DNA of 64,000 bases. Origin: Mytilus edulis (taxonomy: Eukaryota; Mollusca; Bivalvia; Mytilida; Mytilidae). The stretch covers positions 40,643,373-40,707,372 of the forward strand of contig NC_092350.1 in assembly GCF_963676685.1 (NCBI RefSeq), given 5' to 3'. Of this stretch, positions 36,301 through 48,300 are shown piece by piece. The notes beneath the pieces are model-generated. The model was not told the DNA's origin. It saw only the letters and a program-made list of their open reading frames with translations, and made no database searches. The position numbers and the translations under genes were made by a program. Each line of letters opens with the position of its first letter. Within the stretch, counting starts at the first letter, position 1.

Positions 36301-38911
36301 AGGCTTTTCTACCTCAGGCATAGATTACCTTAGCTGTATTTGGCAAAACATTTAGGAATTTTGGTTCTCAATGCTCTTCAACTTCGTAATTTATTTGGCC
36401 TTTTTAACTTTTTTGGATTCGAGCGTCACTGATGAGTCTTTTGTAGACGAAACGTGCGTCTGGCGTATATACTAATTTAGTCCTTGTATCTATGATGAGT
36501 TTATTGATGTGCTTTATCGTTTGATTTTGCCATTTGATTAGGGACTCTCCGTTTTGAATTTTCCTCGGAGTTCAGTATTTTTGTGATTTAACTATCTTAA
36601 GATTAAGGAGGAGAAAAGGGCTAGGTAGTAGATTGTGGTGACATTTGATATACCACTGAAAATCATAAAATTCATTAAAATTTTTGTTAGGCCATCTAAT
36701 ACATTATCAAATTAAAATCAATAATATTTGTAGTCTTTTTCAAAGAATGTATGTAAAAAATATATAAAGGGTTGTCACAGAACTAGGTTTAATCAACCAT
36801 AATCCATTTTTGAAATGCCTGTAAAGTCTGCAATATGACAGTTGTTATCCATTCGTTTTATGTGTGTGAGCTTTTGATTTTGCAATAGGCTTATGGACTT
36901 TCCGTTAAGAATTCTTGTCGGAGTAGAGATTTTGTAAACAAATGTTCATCTAGTTTTATAGGAATTAATTCAATAATATTACCGACATGAGAGATAGGGG
37001 CATATTTTAATCAATTTTAAGTTTAACATAACACAGCAAAATCTTATAAATATCCGTGACTTGACACATTTACTGTAACTCGTTTCTATAAGTGTACAGA
37101 TTGATAATATCTTCCCGTTTGATTTCAACAGTCACTGTCGATAAATTTTATGTAGATGTAGTAGTAAATAGAGAATATCATATATCCGTATCAACCCGAG
37201 ACACCAATATAATCCCAAGAGCTCTGCTCGAGGGATTATATTGGTTGAGGGTTGATATGGTGTGTGATATTGAAAAAAGCCATATCATATACACTTTATT
37301 ACATGCATATACTTCAAGTAAATTTTTTTATGTGACACGATGTCATATAGATAAGGAGGTTTGAAATGACGTCATACAGATTATAGGTTTGACATGACGT
37401 CATACAGATTAAAGGTGTGATAAAGCTTTTGCAACCGTGCTGATATCAATATCATCACGGGTGGCTGATACAGCACGCTTGCCAATGATTTATTACACAT
37501 ACAATTTATCTGTATTTACTACTAAGTATATAATAAGCGTATTTATTACCTTTTCCATATAAATTTTAATTTGTATGAATTTTAAGATTTCACTGAATCT
37601 TACATATTGTTTATTTATATTATGTTCATGTCATTGTGAAATTAAACAAGAAAATGTATTAGGAGTTGAATTTGCCATTTGATTTTGGACTTTCCTTTTT
37701 GAATTTTCATCAGAGCTCAGTATTTTTGTGATTTTACTTTTTACAGAATATGTTATCGGCCCAATCTGTGGAAAAGAAGAGAAAAGTTCTACTACTGTCC
37801 TACTGCGGTGTGTTCATAGTTGTTCGTGGAGTAACCTAATTTTAATGGATTTCACGTGTTTTAGTGGTCAACGAAGTACATATTTTCGTTTGCACGAATT
37901 TGACCTACCGAATTAGTCTATTTACCGGGTCTTTTTGTTATTTCATAAGCAACACGACGGGTGCCACATATGGAGCAATATCTGCTTGTCCTTCAGAAGC
38001 ACATGGAATCACCCCCAGTTTTTGTGTCGTGTTAATTTTGCTTGGTCTTTAGTTTTCTATGTTGTGTCTTGTGTATTATTGTTTGTCTTTTTGTCTTTTT
38101 CTTTTTTGGACATGGCGTTGTCAGTTTATTTAGATCTATGAGTTTGAATGTCCCTCTGGTGTCTTTTGTCCTACTGTTTGTTGGCTTGTATGCACAACAG
38201 CAATATCTAAATATCCACGTGAATACTATTTTCCCTCAATCCACGAATATAAATTAAATCACGTTATTTACGGTAATGCATTCTTTAAAAGGATGATCGT
38301 ATGTTGTGTAATAACAATCCTGGTATTTCCTGTTTATATTTCGTGCAACAATGTATGCAAACCATATACTTCTGAAAGATGACGAAAACAGAAAAAACGT
38401 TTGCGTTTGCATTTAAACCGAATTTGTATTCGCCATAAACGTATTCAGTATGCCCATTTATTCAAATATTGATCCATTCGAAATCTATAACCCAATAAGG
38501 GGAATGCTGTACTCAAATGAGATGACAAATATTCCTGTTCAAATGCTTCCTCTGCCATATATCATGAATCTACTTTATCAAACATATTTGAAAGCTTGAT
38601 TCAGAGACTAAAATACAATTTATAACAATGTTAATCTAGGAAATAACAGACCACTGAAAAGAAAAAGATTCTATTTTGGTTTGTGTTATGAAATTATTAT
38701 TATTTTTCGCAGTAGACCACAACTCACCTGTATCTGTTATACGTGCTGGTGTCATTATATTCGAAGCTCCAGTAGATATTGTGGTGTTTTGGCTACCCTC
38801 TGGTATCGTTATATCCGATATCTCATTAGCTATTGTGGAATTTGGGCCAGCATCAAATTCAAAGGATACTGAGTACTCCGGAGGTGGCACATAATCAGCA
38901 TTGTTATCCAT
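29782..38911 (-). CDS. Four-pass membrane protein with PPxY motifs and EF-hand domain, paralogue 1
   Basis: Six exons join in frame to 453 residues: 38911-38728, 35864-35751, 33925-33866, 32932-32663, 31914-31735, 30335-29782. Every intron is phase 1. The N-terminal tail carries PPEY (10-13) and PPTY (64-67), ligands of WW domains such as NEDD4-type ubiquitin ligases. Membrane helices lie at about 101-118, 150-168, 192-210 and 245-267. The 169-191 loop is rich in Arg and Lys, so both tails should be cytoplasmic. Each outer loop has one Cys (125, 232), and N225-Y-T is a glycosylation sequon. The C-terminal domain holds a canonical EF-hand loop, DADQDGIISTRD (286-297), and degenerate hands after it, resembling sarcoplasmic calcium-binding proteins. 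Likely a calcium-sensing membrane protein (inference); I know no named family with this layout. Confidence 0.85.
31735..31914 (-). CDS. Tetraspan-EF 1 exon 5: outer loop 2 and helix 4
   Basis: Reads ASKVIPFYKYEVSKNYTYVY with the NYT sequon and Cys, then KIGQLVVVVLYAAYILITIF. Donor A|GTAAGT, phase 1-1. Confidence 0.88.
32095..32175 (+). repeat. Fragment of 'GACGAAACGCGCGTCTGGCG' interspersed family
   Basis: Contains 'aaaacgcgcgtctggcgttc' and 'aatcctggtacctttgataa', the 3' part of the family also seen at 36290-36500 and 44955-45185. Confidence 0.7.
32663..32932 (-). CDS. Tetraspan-EF 1 exon 4: outer loop 1, helices 2 and 3
   Basis: Reads GLNGNCFRIHF in the outer loop, MKTEGGVLCALILFVFVW as helix 2, CDTRRTQRIKR as the inner loop, LFFILICLSMASFVTCSIG as helix 3. 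The acceptor is the unusual TTTAAG rather than a C/TAG; the paralogue likewise uses AAAG. Confidence 0.88.
33440..34087 (+). repeat. Two tandem interspersed repeats of the 'CATTTCCATTCTCAATTTT' family
   Basis: Two copies end near 33850 and 34087 with 'tttccattctcaattttat'. Both carry 'ctttcggctgtt' or 'ccttcggctgtt' and 'gtttgttgtct' type blocks. They flank the 60-bp membrane exon (33866-33925) on both sides. Confidence 0.75.
33866..33925 (-). CDS. Tetraspan-EF 1 exon 3: first membrane helix
   Basis: A 60-bp microexon reading LQQLIWLGALVFAISYIHF, between TTTCAG and G|GTAAGT. Paralogue 2 has a 60-bp exon of the same phase and similar sequence, which supports it despite its size. Confidence 0.85.
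34450..34735. repeat. Tandem repeat, about 120-bp period, 2-3 copies
   Basis: 'cttgtctttc' and 'tatgcctttttgtg' recur at 34531 and 34651, with a partial copy before. Intronic. Confidence 0.8.
34735..35060 (+). repeat. Interspersed repeat, 'GCTTTTGATTTTGCCATTTG' family
   Basis: Contains 'cttgttttgttcacacatcg', 'agctagctataaaacca' and 'gcttttgattttgccatttg'. Other copies or fragments: 35945-36190, 36500-36590, 36830-36935, 37660-37745, 41525-41755 and, in minus orientation, 47690-48005. Confidence 0.75.
35751..35864 (-). CDS. Tetraspan-EF 1 exon 2: PPTY and amphipathic segment
   Basis: Reads GPPPTYNSIFVSQ and on to RNMWEKVHEWFEMS. The last 14 residues are identical in the paralogue. 114 bp, symmetric phase 1-1, donor A|GTAAGT. 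Confidence 0.85.
36280..36500 (+). repeat. Interspersed repeat, 'GCGTCACTGATGAG...GTCTGGCGTA' family
   Basis: Runs from 'actaaggcttttctacctca' to 'gtatctatgatgagttt' and includes 'tgagtcttttgtagacgaaa'. A near-identical 220-bp copy is at 44955-45185. Short copies: 39435-39515, 40545-40640, 61030-61190. The core AGACGAAACGCGCGTCT can form a hairpin. No coding capacity; SINE-like or other non-autonomous origin is not settled. Confidence 0.8.
37104..37480. mobile_element. Foldback element with CRE-like TGACGTCA motifs, copy 1
   Basis: 'tatcaacccgagacaccaat' pairs with 'attggttgagggttgata', forming a long hairpin (about 37188-37258). TGACGTCA occurs twice downstream (37360s, 37390s) in repeated 'atgacgtcatacagatta' blocks. 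A related copy in the opposite orientation is at 45310-45545. Confidence 0.65.
37740..38175 (+). repeat. Interspersed repeat, 'CATATGGAGCAATATCTGCTTG' family
   Basis: Contains 'gggtgccacatatggagcaa', 'agttttctatgttgtgtctt' and 'ggacatggcgttgtcagttt'. I recognise this block as a common mussel repeat. Overlapping short frames are repeat-derived. Confidence 0.7.
38728..38911 (-). CDS. Tetraspan-EF 1 exon 1: N-terminal tail with PPEY
   Basis: The start codon is the second in-frame ATG (MDNNADYVPPPEYS), chosen because paralogue 2 also places PPEY at residues 10-13. The rest is Ser/Thr/Ile-rich and ends ITDT|G with donor ACAG|GTGAGT. Confidence 0.75.
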
Positions 38912-40544
38912 GATTTCAACACTACTAATTTTATACACAGATTCTTTAATGAAGATTTGTATGTTATAAACCTTAACTATACCTACATATACATGTATAA
39001 TACCCGGATATTTTTATAAACCTGTTACATGTTCCTATTTATTTCAATAAATGTGTATTAATGATAAAGATTTATACGTGACGGATATTCTGTATTAGCT
39101 GGTCATAAACTGTAATTAAATGGACAACATTGTAACTTATGACCAATTTTTCATAGCGCGTTTAAAACGTAGATGGCGAACAATTTTTTACTGAATTCAG
39201 CAGCGGACGAATTTATACTGTATGATGAGGCGACATTTGAACCGTACACAATTAGTTGCTCTCTAATTCTTTTGACTGCGTGACATTCGTTTGGTCCTTA
39301 ATACTTCCTAAATACTTGATATAAAGTATATTTACAACAGCTCAACATTCTACATTATTCATCAATTTAACTTATCCTATTGGCCTAAATGTATTGTAGA
39401 AAGCTTTATCGCGAACATTCAAAGCGTTGTTTGACCTGAGCGTCACTGATGAGTCTTACATTTAGACGAAACCCGCGTCTGGCGTATCATATAATAAGCC
39501 TGGTACTTTTGATGGTCTTTTATAACTATTAAACACATTCACTGTGTCAAACTACCCCGGCAAGCAATATTCGAGCTCGATAGTAACTAGCTTGTTTGTT
39601 ATTTTTATGTAATTAAATAAAACATCATATACACATATTACTATTTGCGAGTACGTGATGTAATATTTTCTATATTAATGGGAAAATAAGTAAAATGCTC
39701 GACACTATGATAAATAGAGTTACCCTTGCCTCGAATTGGTTTAGTATAACAATAAAATGCACACATTGAACGAAAAGAAATGAAAGAAAAATACAAACTT
39801 ACAGAAAATTTATTAAAATTAAGATACAAGGAAATTCATAAATTTACTTTCTGCCATGAAACCATTGAAACTATTGAGCACAGATTTATGACATGCCATA
39901 ATGTAACAAATTTATGAATTAAACTCTGTAATTGGATTTATAACCATAAAAAAATATTCAATCGATCAACCATGGATATTTCGGAAATTGTGAAATATAA
40001 AAATAAAAAGCTTCCAATGCTGGAATAGATTTTATCATACAAATAAGGTTTAAAGTAATTTAGAATCACTTTGAATATTTGTACCTTATCCACATCACCA
40101 TATATGCTATATATTGAAAAATGGTATCTGTTTTTATATTTATTGCTTTATTTGTGTTTATAACCACATTTATGTTTTAATTGTCAATTATGCCTGAACA
40201 AATCAATATTGCAACAGAAAACCATTACATGTGAGATATAATTATGCACAGCATGCGGAATGAGTTTGACAGATCGCGCAATGATTTTATAACGGGGAGT
40301 TTAAATAGTTTGTTTAACAATTATACACCGATTTGACGATATGTTTACAATGTCACTTCACGGGTTTTAGTAAAACATGTTTAATAGCACATGTTTTTAT
40401 AGTCACTCACAGAACTTTAATCTTTCTTTTACGAATATATTTTATATTCTTGATTTAATACTGTTTGAGTATCTTAAAAGTGGTATACATCATTTTGTAG
40501 ATTGTTTTGATTGAGAACATCTGTACGATTCCGCCATCCAGTGT

Positions 40545-40920
40545 CTTTTGTGTAGACGAGCGTTTCGTCTACTTAAGACTCACCAGTGACGCTCAGACGG
40601 GCGCTCAGATCAGATCAGCTCAGATTGCTAAGTACAAAGTTAAAGAGCATTGAGGACCCAAAATTCCAAAAAGTTGTGCCAAATACGGCTAAGGTAATCT
40701 ATTCCTGGGATAAGAACATCCTTAGTTTTTCAAAAATTCAAAGTTTTGTAACTGGAAATTTATATTTATTAAAAAATTACCATATAATTGACATTCATAA
40801 CACCGAAGTGCTGACTACTGGGCTGGTGATACCCTCGGGGACGAAACGTCCACCAGCAGTGGTCTAGACCCAGTGGTGTAAATAGTTATCAAAGGTACCA
40901 GGGTCATAATTTAATACGCC
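40545..40920. repeat. Interspersed repeat with 'GGGACGAAACGTCCACCAGCAG' 3' part
   Basis: Left part 'cgagcgtttcgtctacttaa' and 'gagcattgaggaccc'; right part 'ccctcggggacgaaacgtcc' then 'atagttatcaaaggtaccag'. The 93-codon frame inside belongs to the repeat. Confidence 0.7.
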
Positions 40921-42622
40921 GAGGATGAACTAAACCGAGGATGAACGAGGATGGCAATGTGCAATCTTTAACGTCATTAACTGAATTAGCTCCCCTATAT
41001 GACGAGTTTGTGTCACGTGAAACTTAATGATTACATATTATACATCTATGATGTTTTACTACCTGGCGTTTCATTTCAGACTGATTATGGGTTACAACAA
41101 AGTAGGATGCGTGCATAGAAAGATGTGTGGAACACACCCTGGTCAAGCTCCGAACAGAGTTCATTCGGTTCACTCATCATTTCTCAAACTCAAAAAAAAT
41201 TAAATGAAAAGATCTGAGTCTGGACGAAATAGTAAATGTGTGAAATGTTATTAAAAAACTGATTGTGTTAATGGTATACTTTATTCATTTCATTTCCATC
41301 GACATTTTGCATCTTGAGGTTTCGCCTCATGCAGGTTATTCTGCATTGCGGGTTTTCTGTTTTCACGGAATTTACATAATAAGGTCATAGCAGAAGGCAG
41401 AAAACATGGTAAAATTAACTTAATTTCATATTTTACTCATAAATATGATTATCATTTCATCTGACAAAATTGATCATTTCTGTTGGAAGAAACTAGTCAT
41501 TTTAAGTTTTGATATTTAATAGAATTACTATATTAATTAATGTGATGCAACTGTCATACAAGTGAGAGGTTTAACTAGCTATTAAACCAGGTTCAATCCA
41601 CCGTTTTCTGCATAAGAAAATGTCTGTACAAATTCCAAGTCAGGAATTGACAGTTGTTTTCCGTTGTTTTTATTTGTTTCTAGCTGTTGATTTTTCAATT
41701 TTATTACAGACTTTTTGTTTTGAATTTTCCTCGGAGTACTTGTTTGTATTTTAATTTGTTATAAAAATGCTTCTTATTCAATGTGCATAGCGAATAACAA
41801 TAACACTATCGAGGGTATACCTAACTAATACAGACTTTCAGATCATATAAGTAGGACGTAATGTATTTGACTATATATTGGTATGTATGTTAATAATCTG
41901 TACACGTTTCCAGATTATATAAGATTCATTTTGATAATACACTATTGGAACAAGCTAGAGTAATAACTGTTCCCCAAAGATTATTGTATATGTATCAGGT
42001 CTGTGGACTATTGGTTATACTCTGGTCTTTCCTCTATCTTTTGGTCAGAGTGTTATCTGTTAATTCAACTTTATGTTTTAAATGAACCTTGGTATCTTAT
42101 ATTTATTCTATAATATGCTTCCAGTGAAACGTAGAAAATGGTGAAAAATGTATAAAAATAAATGGACAACGACATGTTTTTTGTTTGTTTTTTGTTTTTG
42201 TTTTTTTTTTGTTTTTTTATAGATACGTGTTTATTAAATAACGTATTTGAAGTGTTACTATGAATGTTCTTGTGTTGTGCAGTTTTAAAATGTTAATGGA
42301 AAATTTGTTGACGGATTCTAACGATGAAGATGGCATTTATGTCCTGCTCAACACTACTGTAAACCAACAATAATTTTCATAGTATTTATTATGGAAAGAT
42401 AGAAAACAACAATTTACAAACTTAACAACCCAATACTATTATAAAGACTTTCACGACTCACTTAATAACCCAGCAATGATATAAAACAATAAAAGTAACT
42501 GGTTATACACTATAAAGCTGTAATTCAACATACAAAATTATCCGAGATAAAGCAGTCAGTATTCCTTTTAGAAAGACACACAAGAAGCGTACACACGTTA
42601 AATACATGAACTGAGTATCTAA

Positions 42623-42952
42623 TTAATGCCAGAAACTATCAAACACATATGTAAAAATAAATTGGTTTTGATTAAAAATTATCGTTGACCTTGATATATC
42701 AATCTCAAAATATTGTTTAACGAAAATATTAAAACATAGCATGTGGTCCGAATACACAGTTATTTCAGTTGTGCATTTCTTGTAGATAAAAAAATTGAAA
42801 AAAAAAAAATCACACCTGACTTTCTCATTAATATTTGTACTACTTTTAGGACAAATCAAATCAAAATTATAGAAAACTTCATGGGCTCTAACTGAAAATA
42901 TGGACAATGTTATGTAAAGGGGGTCTTGCAATCTTTTGACAACTTCCGACAT
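42623..42952 (-). other. Unassigned open frame, 109 codons
   Basis: Begins MSEVVKRLQDPLYITLSIFS and continues VRAHEVFYNFDL before becoming Phe- and Asn-rich. The first 45 residues look protein-like (mixed charge), the rest looks translated AT-rich DNA. It could be a decayed exon or chance. No family recognised. Confidence 0.2.
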
Positions 42953-43339
42953 GCTAATTTTTAACCTTTTTCAGCTGGACCAAATCACTACTTTCCTTTA
43001 AAATTCATAAATCAAATTTTTTCAGTTAATATTATCCCCCGACTCTCTATTTGAGATATCAAATATGAAGAAATAAATTTGGAAGCGGTATTCAAAAAAA
43101 TTACACGCTGTCCACACTAGGGACTATACTCTTGGACAACGAAATTTAGGGAAGAAAACTGTGTACTCGGACCCGTTAACAATGACTTACAGCAAAGATG
43201 TGTTGTGATATTTCACAAAGGGAACGAATTGATTGAATTACAGAAACATTACATTTCATCGAAAGAACATAACATACGATCGAGTAGATATATTAAAATA
43301 TCTCTCTTTTCTAAAATGTTCCCAAAATTTAAAGAAAGA

Positions 43340-43705
43340 CACTAATAAGATCACATGTTATTGGTGTGATTGTTGTAGCTTGATCAGACACCAAAGGATG
43401 AAGTATGACAACTAAAATCACTTGTGCCAAGGGTTACTGATGTTGATTTTATAATATAACACAGACTGGAGGATGATATATAAAATTGCATGATCCTGTT
43501 GTCATTATTGTTCCTTTGGTCATATACAACAGGTTGAAGGATGAAGAATAAGATTGCATGTTCCTGGTGTTATGTTTTTTTGCTTTGATCAAACATCACA
43601 GGTTGAAAGATTACAAATAAGATCACATGTTCCTGGTGTTATTGTTGTTTTTGATTAGACATCACAGAATGAAGGATGACAAATAAGATCACATGTTCCT
43701 GATCG
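43340..43705. repeat. Degenerate tandem array, about 60-66-bp units, overlapping the end of tetraspan gene 2
   Basis: 'aggttgaaggatgaagaata' / 'agattgcatgttcctggtgt' type units recur about five times ('aataagatcacatgttcctg' at about 43620 and 43682). The last unit contains the stop codon and the final 16 codons of the gene on the minus strand. Confidence 0.8.
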
Positions 43706-44250
43706 TTTAGGGTTTAATATTTTATGGACCCTTAACGTTTTTTCGTCAAAGAAATCATTATGTGCTATAAGGGACACAAAATTGTCAAGAAAACTTGCCA
43801 TTGTTACAGGATTTAGAAAATATCTAACAAACATTCTCCGGCAATGAGATTCATCGACATTTTTTAAGATCGTCCAAAACTTGAAAAATTCTACTTCCAA
43901 AATTGGAATATTTTTCTTACGATAATCAGGTGTTGAGAAAAAATTAAAAAAGTCAGTAATAACAGGACGCATTGTGCTCTCCATACCATGAGGAGTATAA
44001 ATCCCCTCAAGATAAGTTATATAATCGTCTACAGAAATGTCTTTGTTGACTCCCCTTTTGAATATATTCTCATCCCACCATTTTTTCTGTGCGCCTGCAT
44101 TTAGAGCTGTCTTTCTATCTCCAATGGTCCGTCGGAGTAGTTCTAGCCTTGCGTTGGTCTTCTCCATGTCTCTTATACTGATGATGCCATCTTGATCGGC
44201 ATCAAGAAGACTGGCCCACTGTCGCCATTTGCGTCGAATGAACCATAACT
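43655..44250 (-). CDS. Tetraspan-EF 2 exon 6: EF-hand domain and repeat-derived tail
   Basis: 198 codons including stop. Acceptor TTAAAG. KLWFIRRKWRQWASLLDADQ then DGIISIRDMEK. Conserved with paralogue 1 to about HKILNPK, after which RSGTCDLICHPSFCDV is encoded by a copy of the adjacent tandem repeat. Paralogue 1 stops at PPGK here, so the tail is an addition. Confidence 0.9.
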
Positions 44251-45275
44251 CTTTAAATAATAAGAGAAAACAAAAAATTGAAACTCGGACCTAATGCAAA
44301 ATGTTAAAACAGTAGCTGTGTAAGATCGGAAAATATGTAAATATTTAAATATTAAATGTTGAATGTTAAATTTCGGGGCCTTTTATAGCTGACTATGTGG
44401 TATGGGCTTTGCTCACTGCTTAAGGCCATACGGTGACCTATAGCTGTTATTTTTTGTATTATTTGGTCTCTTGTGGAGAGTTGTCTTATTGGCAATCATA
44501 CAACATCTTTTTTTTTTTATATTTCGGTATAAAAACGTGAAACACGTGTGTTTTTTCATGCCAATTGTATATTCATTCACCATTAAATCAATTCTTATTC
44601 TGATCATCTGTCGATTCCTCGTAGAATGAAATACTGTACAAGTTGACTGAACATATTATTAGCAAACTTACTTGCTTTAGGCATAACTATAAATAGGTAG
44701 ATTATGATGTAAGCAGCATATGGCATCATTATAGATAGCTGTCCAATCTTGGCATCGTGGTAAAAGCTATAGAACTCGGAATCACACATAAATGTATAGT
44801 TTTTGGAGACATCATAGTCATAGAATGGGATAACTATTGTTGCTCCTAGAAGTAATAAAAAGTGTACATAATATAAGGAATAAATCTGCATGACTTTTGA
44901 AAATATTAATGTACTCAAATTTTAAACACACACTCATTTATAAATTAATTTTGAATTTTTTGAAATACTAAGGCTTTTCTACCTCAGACATTGATTACCT
45001 TAGCTGTATTTGGCAACACTTTTTGGAATTTTGGATCTCAATGCTCTTCAACTTCGTACTTTATTTTTTATTTTTTTAACTTTTTTAGATTCGAGCGTCA
45101 CTGATGAGACTTTTGTAGACGAAACGTGCGTCTGGCGTATATATAAAATATAAAATTTAGTCCTGGTATCTATGATGAGTTTATTCACAGATAAAGCATT
45201 AGATCGAGTTGCATTCTCATTGTAAATTTAATGCAAGCGCAACTGAATCGAAAACTGTAGGTTGAGTTGATAACA

Positions 45276-45306
<31 letters not shown>

Positions 45307-48300
45307 CAAAATGTATGACGTCACGTAATCGATATCAGTTATGGTTGCAAACCCCTAATATGTATTACGTCATGTCTCTTGAAAAACATCTGGATTAGTT
45401 GTACTTGAAGAACACATTTTATATAATAGTGTATATAGGAGATGGCCTTTTCAATATCACACACCGTATCAAACTCAACCAATGTAATATTGGTGTCTCG
45501 GGTTGATACAAGTGTGATATTGAAAAGGGACAATGATATTTTCTATTTAAGAATTTTTAAACAATCATGTAAATAAATTTAATATTCCAATTATGATATT
45601 AGAAGCTGCATGTGCAGTGATTGAATACATGCATGTACAAACCTATTATACACCAAATAAAGCTTGCTATGAAAAGAATACAGCAAACAAATAAGAGATG
45701 ACCTTTCCTTGTTTGTCTTCCCGGTGAATCTGCCATGTTGATGCGACGTGTCCGATTTGTATCACAAATACGAAGTAATATCAAAAAAAAGACATAGAGA
45801 ACTGTTGCACACAATACCCCACCCTCTGCCTTCATGGTTGATGGGAGATCTACCTCCTCTATCACTTTCCCGTTCGTTTCATTGTATAGTTTCCGATAAC
45901 AGTTACCACCATATTTTATACCTTTATAATATAAATAAAATACACATTGTAATAGGATGTAGAGATAGTGCTGTTTAAATTTCAAAGATATGAATTTTTT
46001 GTTCAATCAATTTTAGGATTTATGTGAATGAAAATTTTGATTTATTAAATATTCAAATAGCATTCTTTAATAGGCTTAAATATAACACTTAAGAATTGAA
46101 TGCTTCTTTTTGTAACTTTATTGGGGTGTAAAAGCGTTGACCGAAGTACATTTTGTATGAAGCGCAGAAGCGCTTCATTCTAAAAATGTGCGCACGGTCA
46201 ACGCTTTTACAACCCCATGAAGTTACAAAAAGAAGCATTCAATACTTATAATTACATTTTTTAGCTAGGATTATGAAAACACGATTTACATCAAGTTTTT
46301 ATTTAATTTACATGTGCACTTTATTATGGGACCTCGTGTCATCATGAATGATAAGTTTTATTGTGTGATACAACTGCTTAAGGAATAACACGTGATGTGC
46401 ATTAGCCAATCAGAATAACGTATTATAATGAAACATAAATATAGTGTAATTATAATTGAATAAATAATGTTTACCAATGAGCATTTACCATTTCTATATA
46501 AGTATCCAAATAACATTATTTACTATACTAAAAGGTATAAATCAAATCTAATAAAATAATGCTAATTATTGGGATTTCACATATTTCCAATTCGCACATA
46601 TTCAATTGTATATACTGATAATAAATTACTTCAATATTGACTTACTGAAAACAATATATAATATCGAAAAGACGAGGGCTCCAAGCCAAATAATATGTTG
46701 AAGAACTGAAAGATAAAATAAAAACACAATTGTTTGTCATTTTATTTCATAACACAATTTCATATAAATTGAGAAAATCATTCAAATTATATTAACAAGT
46801 ATCAATGGGTTTATTTGTGGAAACTGATTTAGCATTGCTACAAGCGAATTTCAAAGCGGTTTTAAATCTAGATTAGACAACAGGCACATAGCCAACAGTT
46901 AATCTGAAAGTCCAGTAATAAAGACGATAGGATTGGTAAAGTTGTCGTCATGCTTGCTGGATCTTAACACGGTGATGCATGTCATTTAGTCTATTAAGTT
47001 GAGAGGACTATAATCCAAAGCATCCGTCGGTGCCGTGAGGCAGCCAATCTGATATGATGATCCAACCATTTCAATCATTATATATTCTGTCATTTCTTTA
47101 CTAATGATCAGGGTGCATTTTTAAAGAAATGCGGGATGTATGAATGCACAGTCCCGTTTAGTTGGAAAGAGGTAATGTATTCAAATTACAATCATGTATA
47201 CAGTATTTTATCTTTTCGAAATAGCGGATGTCATGTGTATACAAAATTTGGAATGGATTATGTGTTCAGAAATTTATATCTACCATACATTTGGTCTCTT
47301 TCGGAGATTTGTTTCATTGACAATCATAACAGAACTTATTTGTATATAACATATATACTGAGCCGCCAGGCACTGACAGGGAATATGAACCCATATATGC
47401 CTTGTATAATACATAATAACAATTATCATGATTATATTGTACTGGAGTGTTCTGATTTCAACATTACTGAATTACTATATTTATTTTTATTTTTCTTCAA
47501 AGGGGTTTGGGCTCATATCCCCTTCTTATCTAACCAATCAAATTGCAGGAATAATCTGGATATTTCACTCCAGTATAATATAGTTACTAGTCATGTATGC
47601 ATGTCAATGATCATAGAATGTAACACTATAATACTAGTGATGAAATAAATCAAAAATCACAGCTCTATACTGAATTATTATTAAATCTGATGAATGGATG
47701 CAATGCAATCAACCGCTTTTAAACAAAAGACTTTTTTTCTAATACGAACCATGCAAAACATAAAATCACAAAAATACCGAACTCCAAGGGAAATTCAAAA
47801 CGGAAAGTCCCTAATCAAATGGCAAAATCAAAAGCTAAAACACATTAAACAAATGGATAACAACTATCATATTCCTGACTTGGTAAAGGCATTTTCTTAT
47901 GTAGACCTTGTTTTATAGCTAGCTACACCTTTCACTTGTATGACAGTCGCATAAAATTCCATTATATTGACAACGATGTGTGAACAAAACAAACAGACAA
48001 AATAGGTAAAAATGTCAAATAGGGCAATATATAAACAGAGAGAGCATTGTAATTGTTCCATAGCAGGATGCACTATTACATGTTCTTCGTCATTAAGTTC
48101 CTGTAGATTATTTTCAACTTGTAATACATGTACTTACCTGACATTTCAAACCATTCATGCACTTTTTCCCACATATTCCTGTCGTCATGACGTACATTAG
48201 ATTTTGCTGGTCCTTCTTGTAGGAAAATTGAATCGTATGCTGGAGGAGGAACTGGAATCAAAAAGGAAGACAAATCTGATTGATTCTAATATTCTGTTTC

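Larger units (their letters stand above)
38912..43654. other. Intergenic region between the two tetraspan paralogues
   Basis: About 4.7 kb holding the promoter side of paralogue 1 and the 3' side of paralogue 2. It has repeat copies (39435-39515, 40545-40920, 41525-41755), a T-rich stretch (42178-42220) and, at its end, a degenerate tandem array (43340-43705). One unassigned open frame is listed separately. No promoter can be placed with confidence. Confidence 0.5.

Noticed and set aside
40586..40867. 93-codon frame ending 'LVIPSGTKRPPAVV'
   Set aside because: Falls within an interspersed repeat that recurs in the window; not a gene.
47136..47648. 170-codon open frame on the plus strand
   Set aside because: Lies in an intron of tetraspan gene 2, overlaps a repeat block ('ggtctctttcggagatttg') and has the composition of translated AT-rich DNA. 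No motif or homology recognised.
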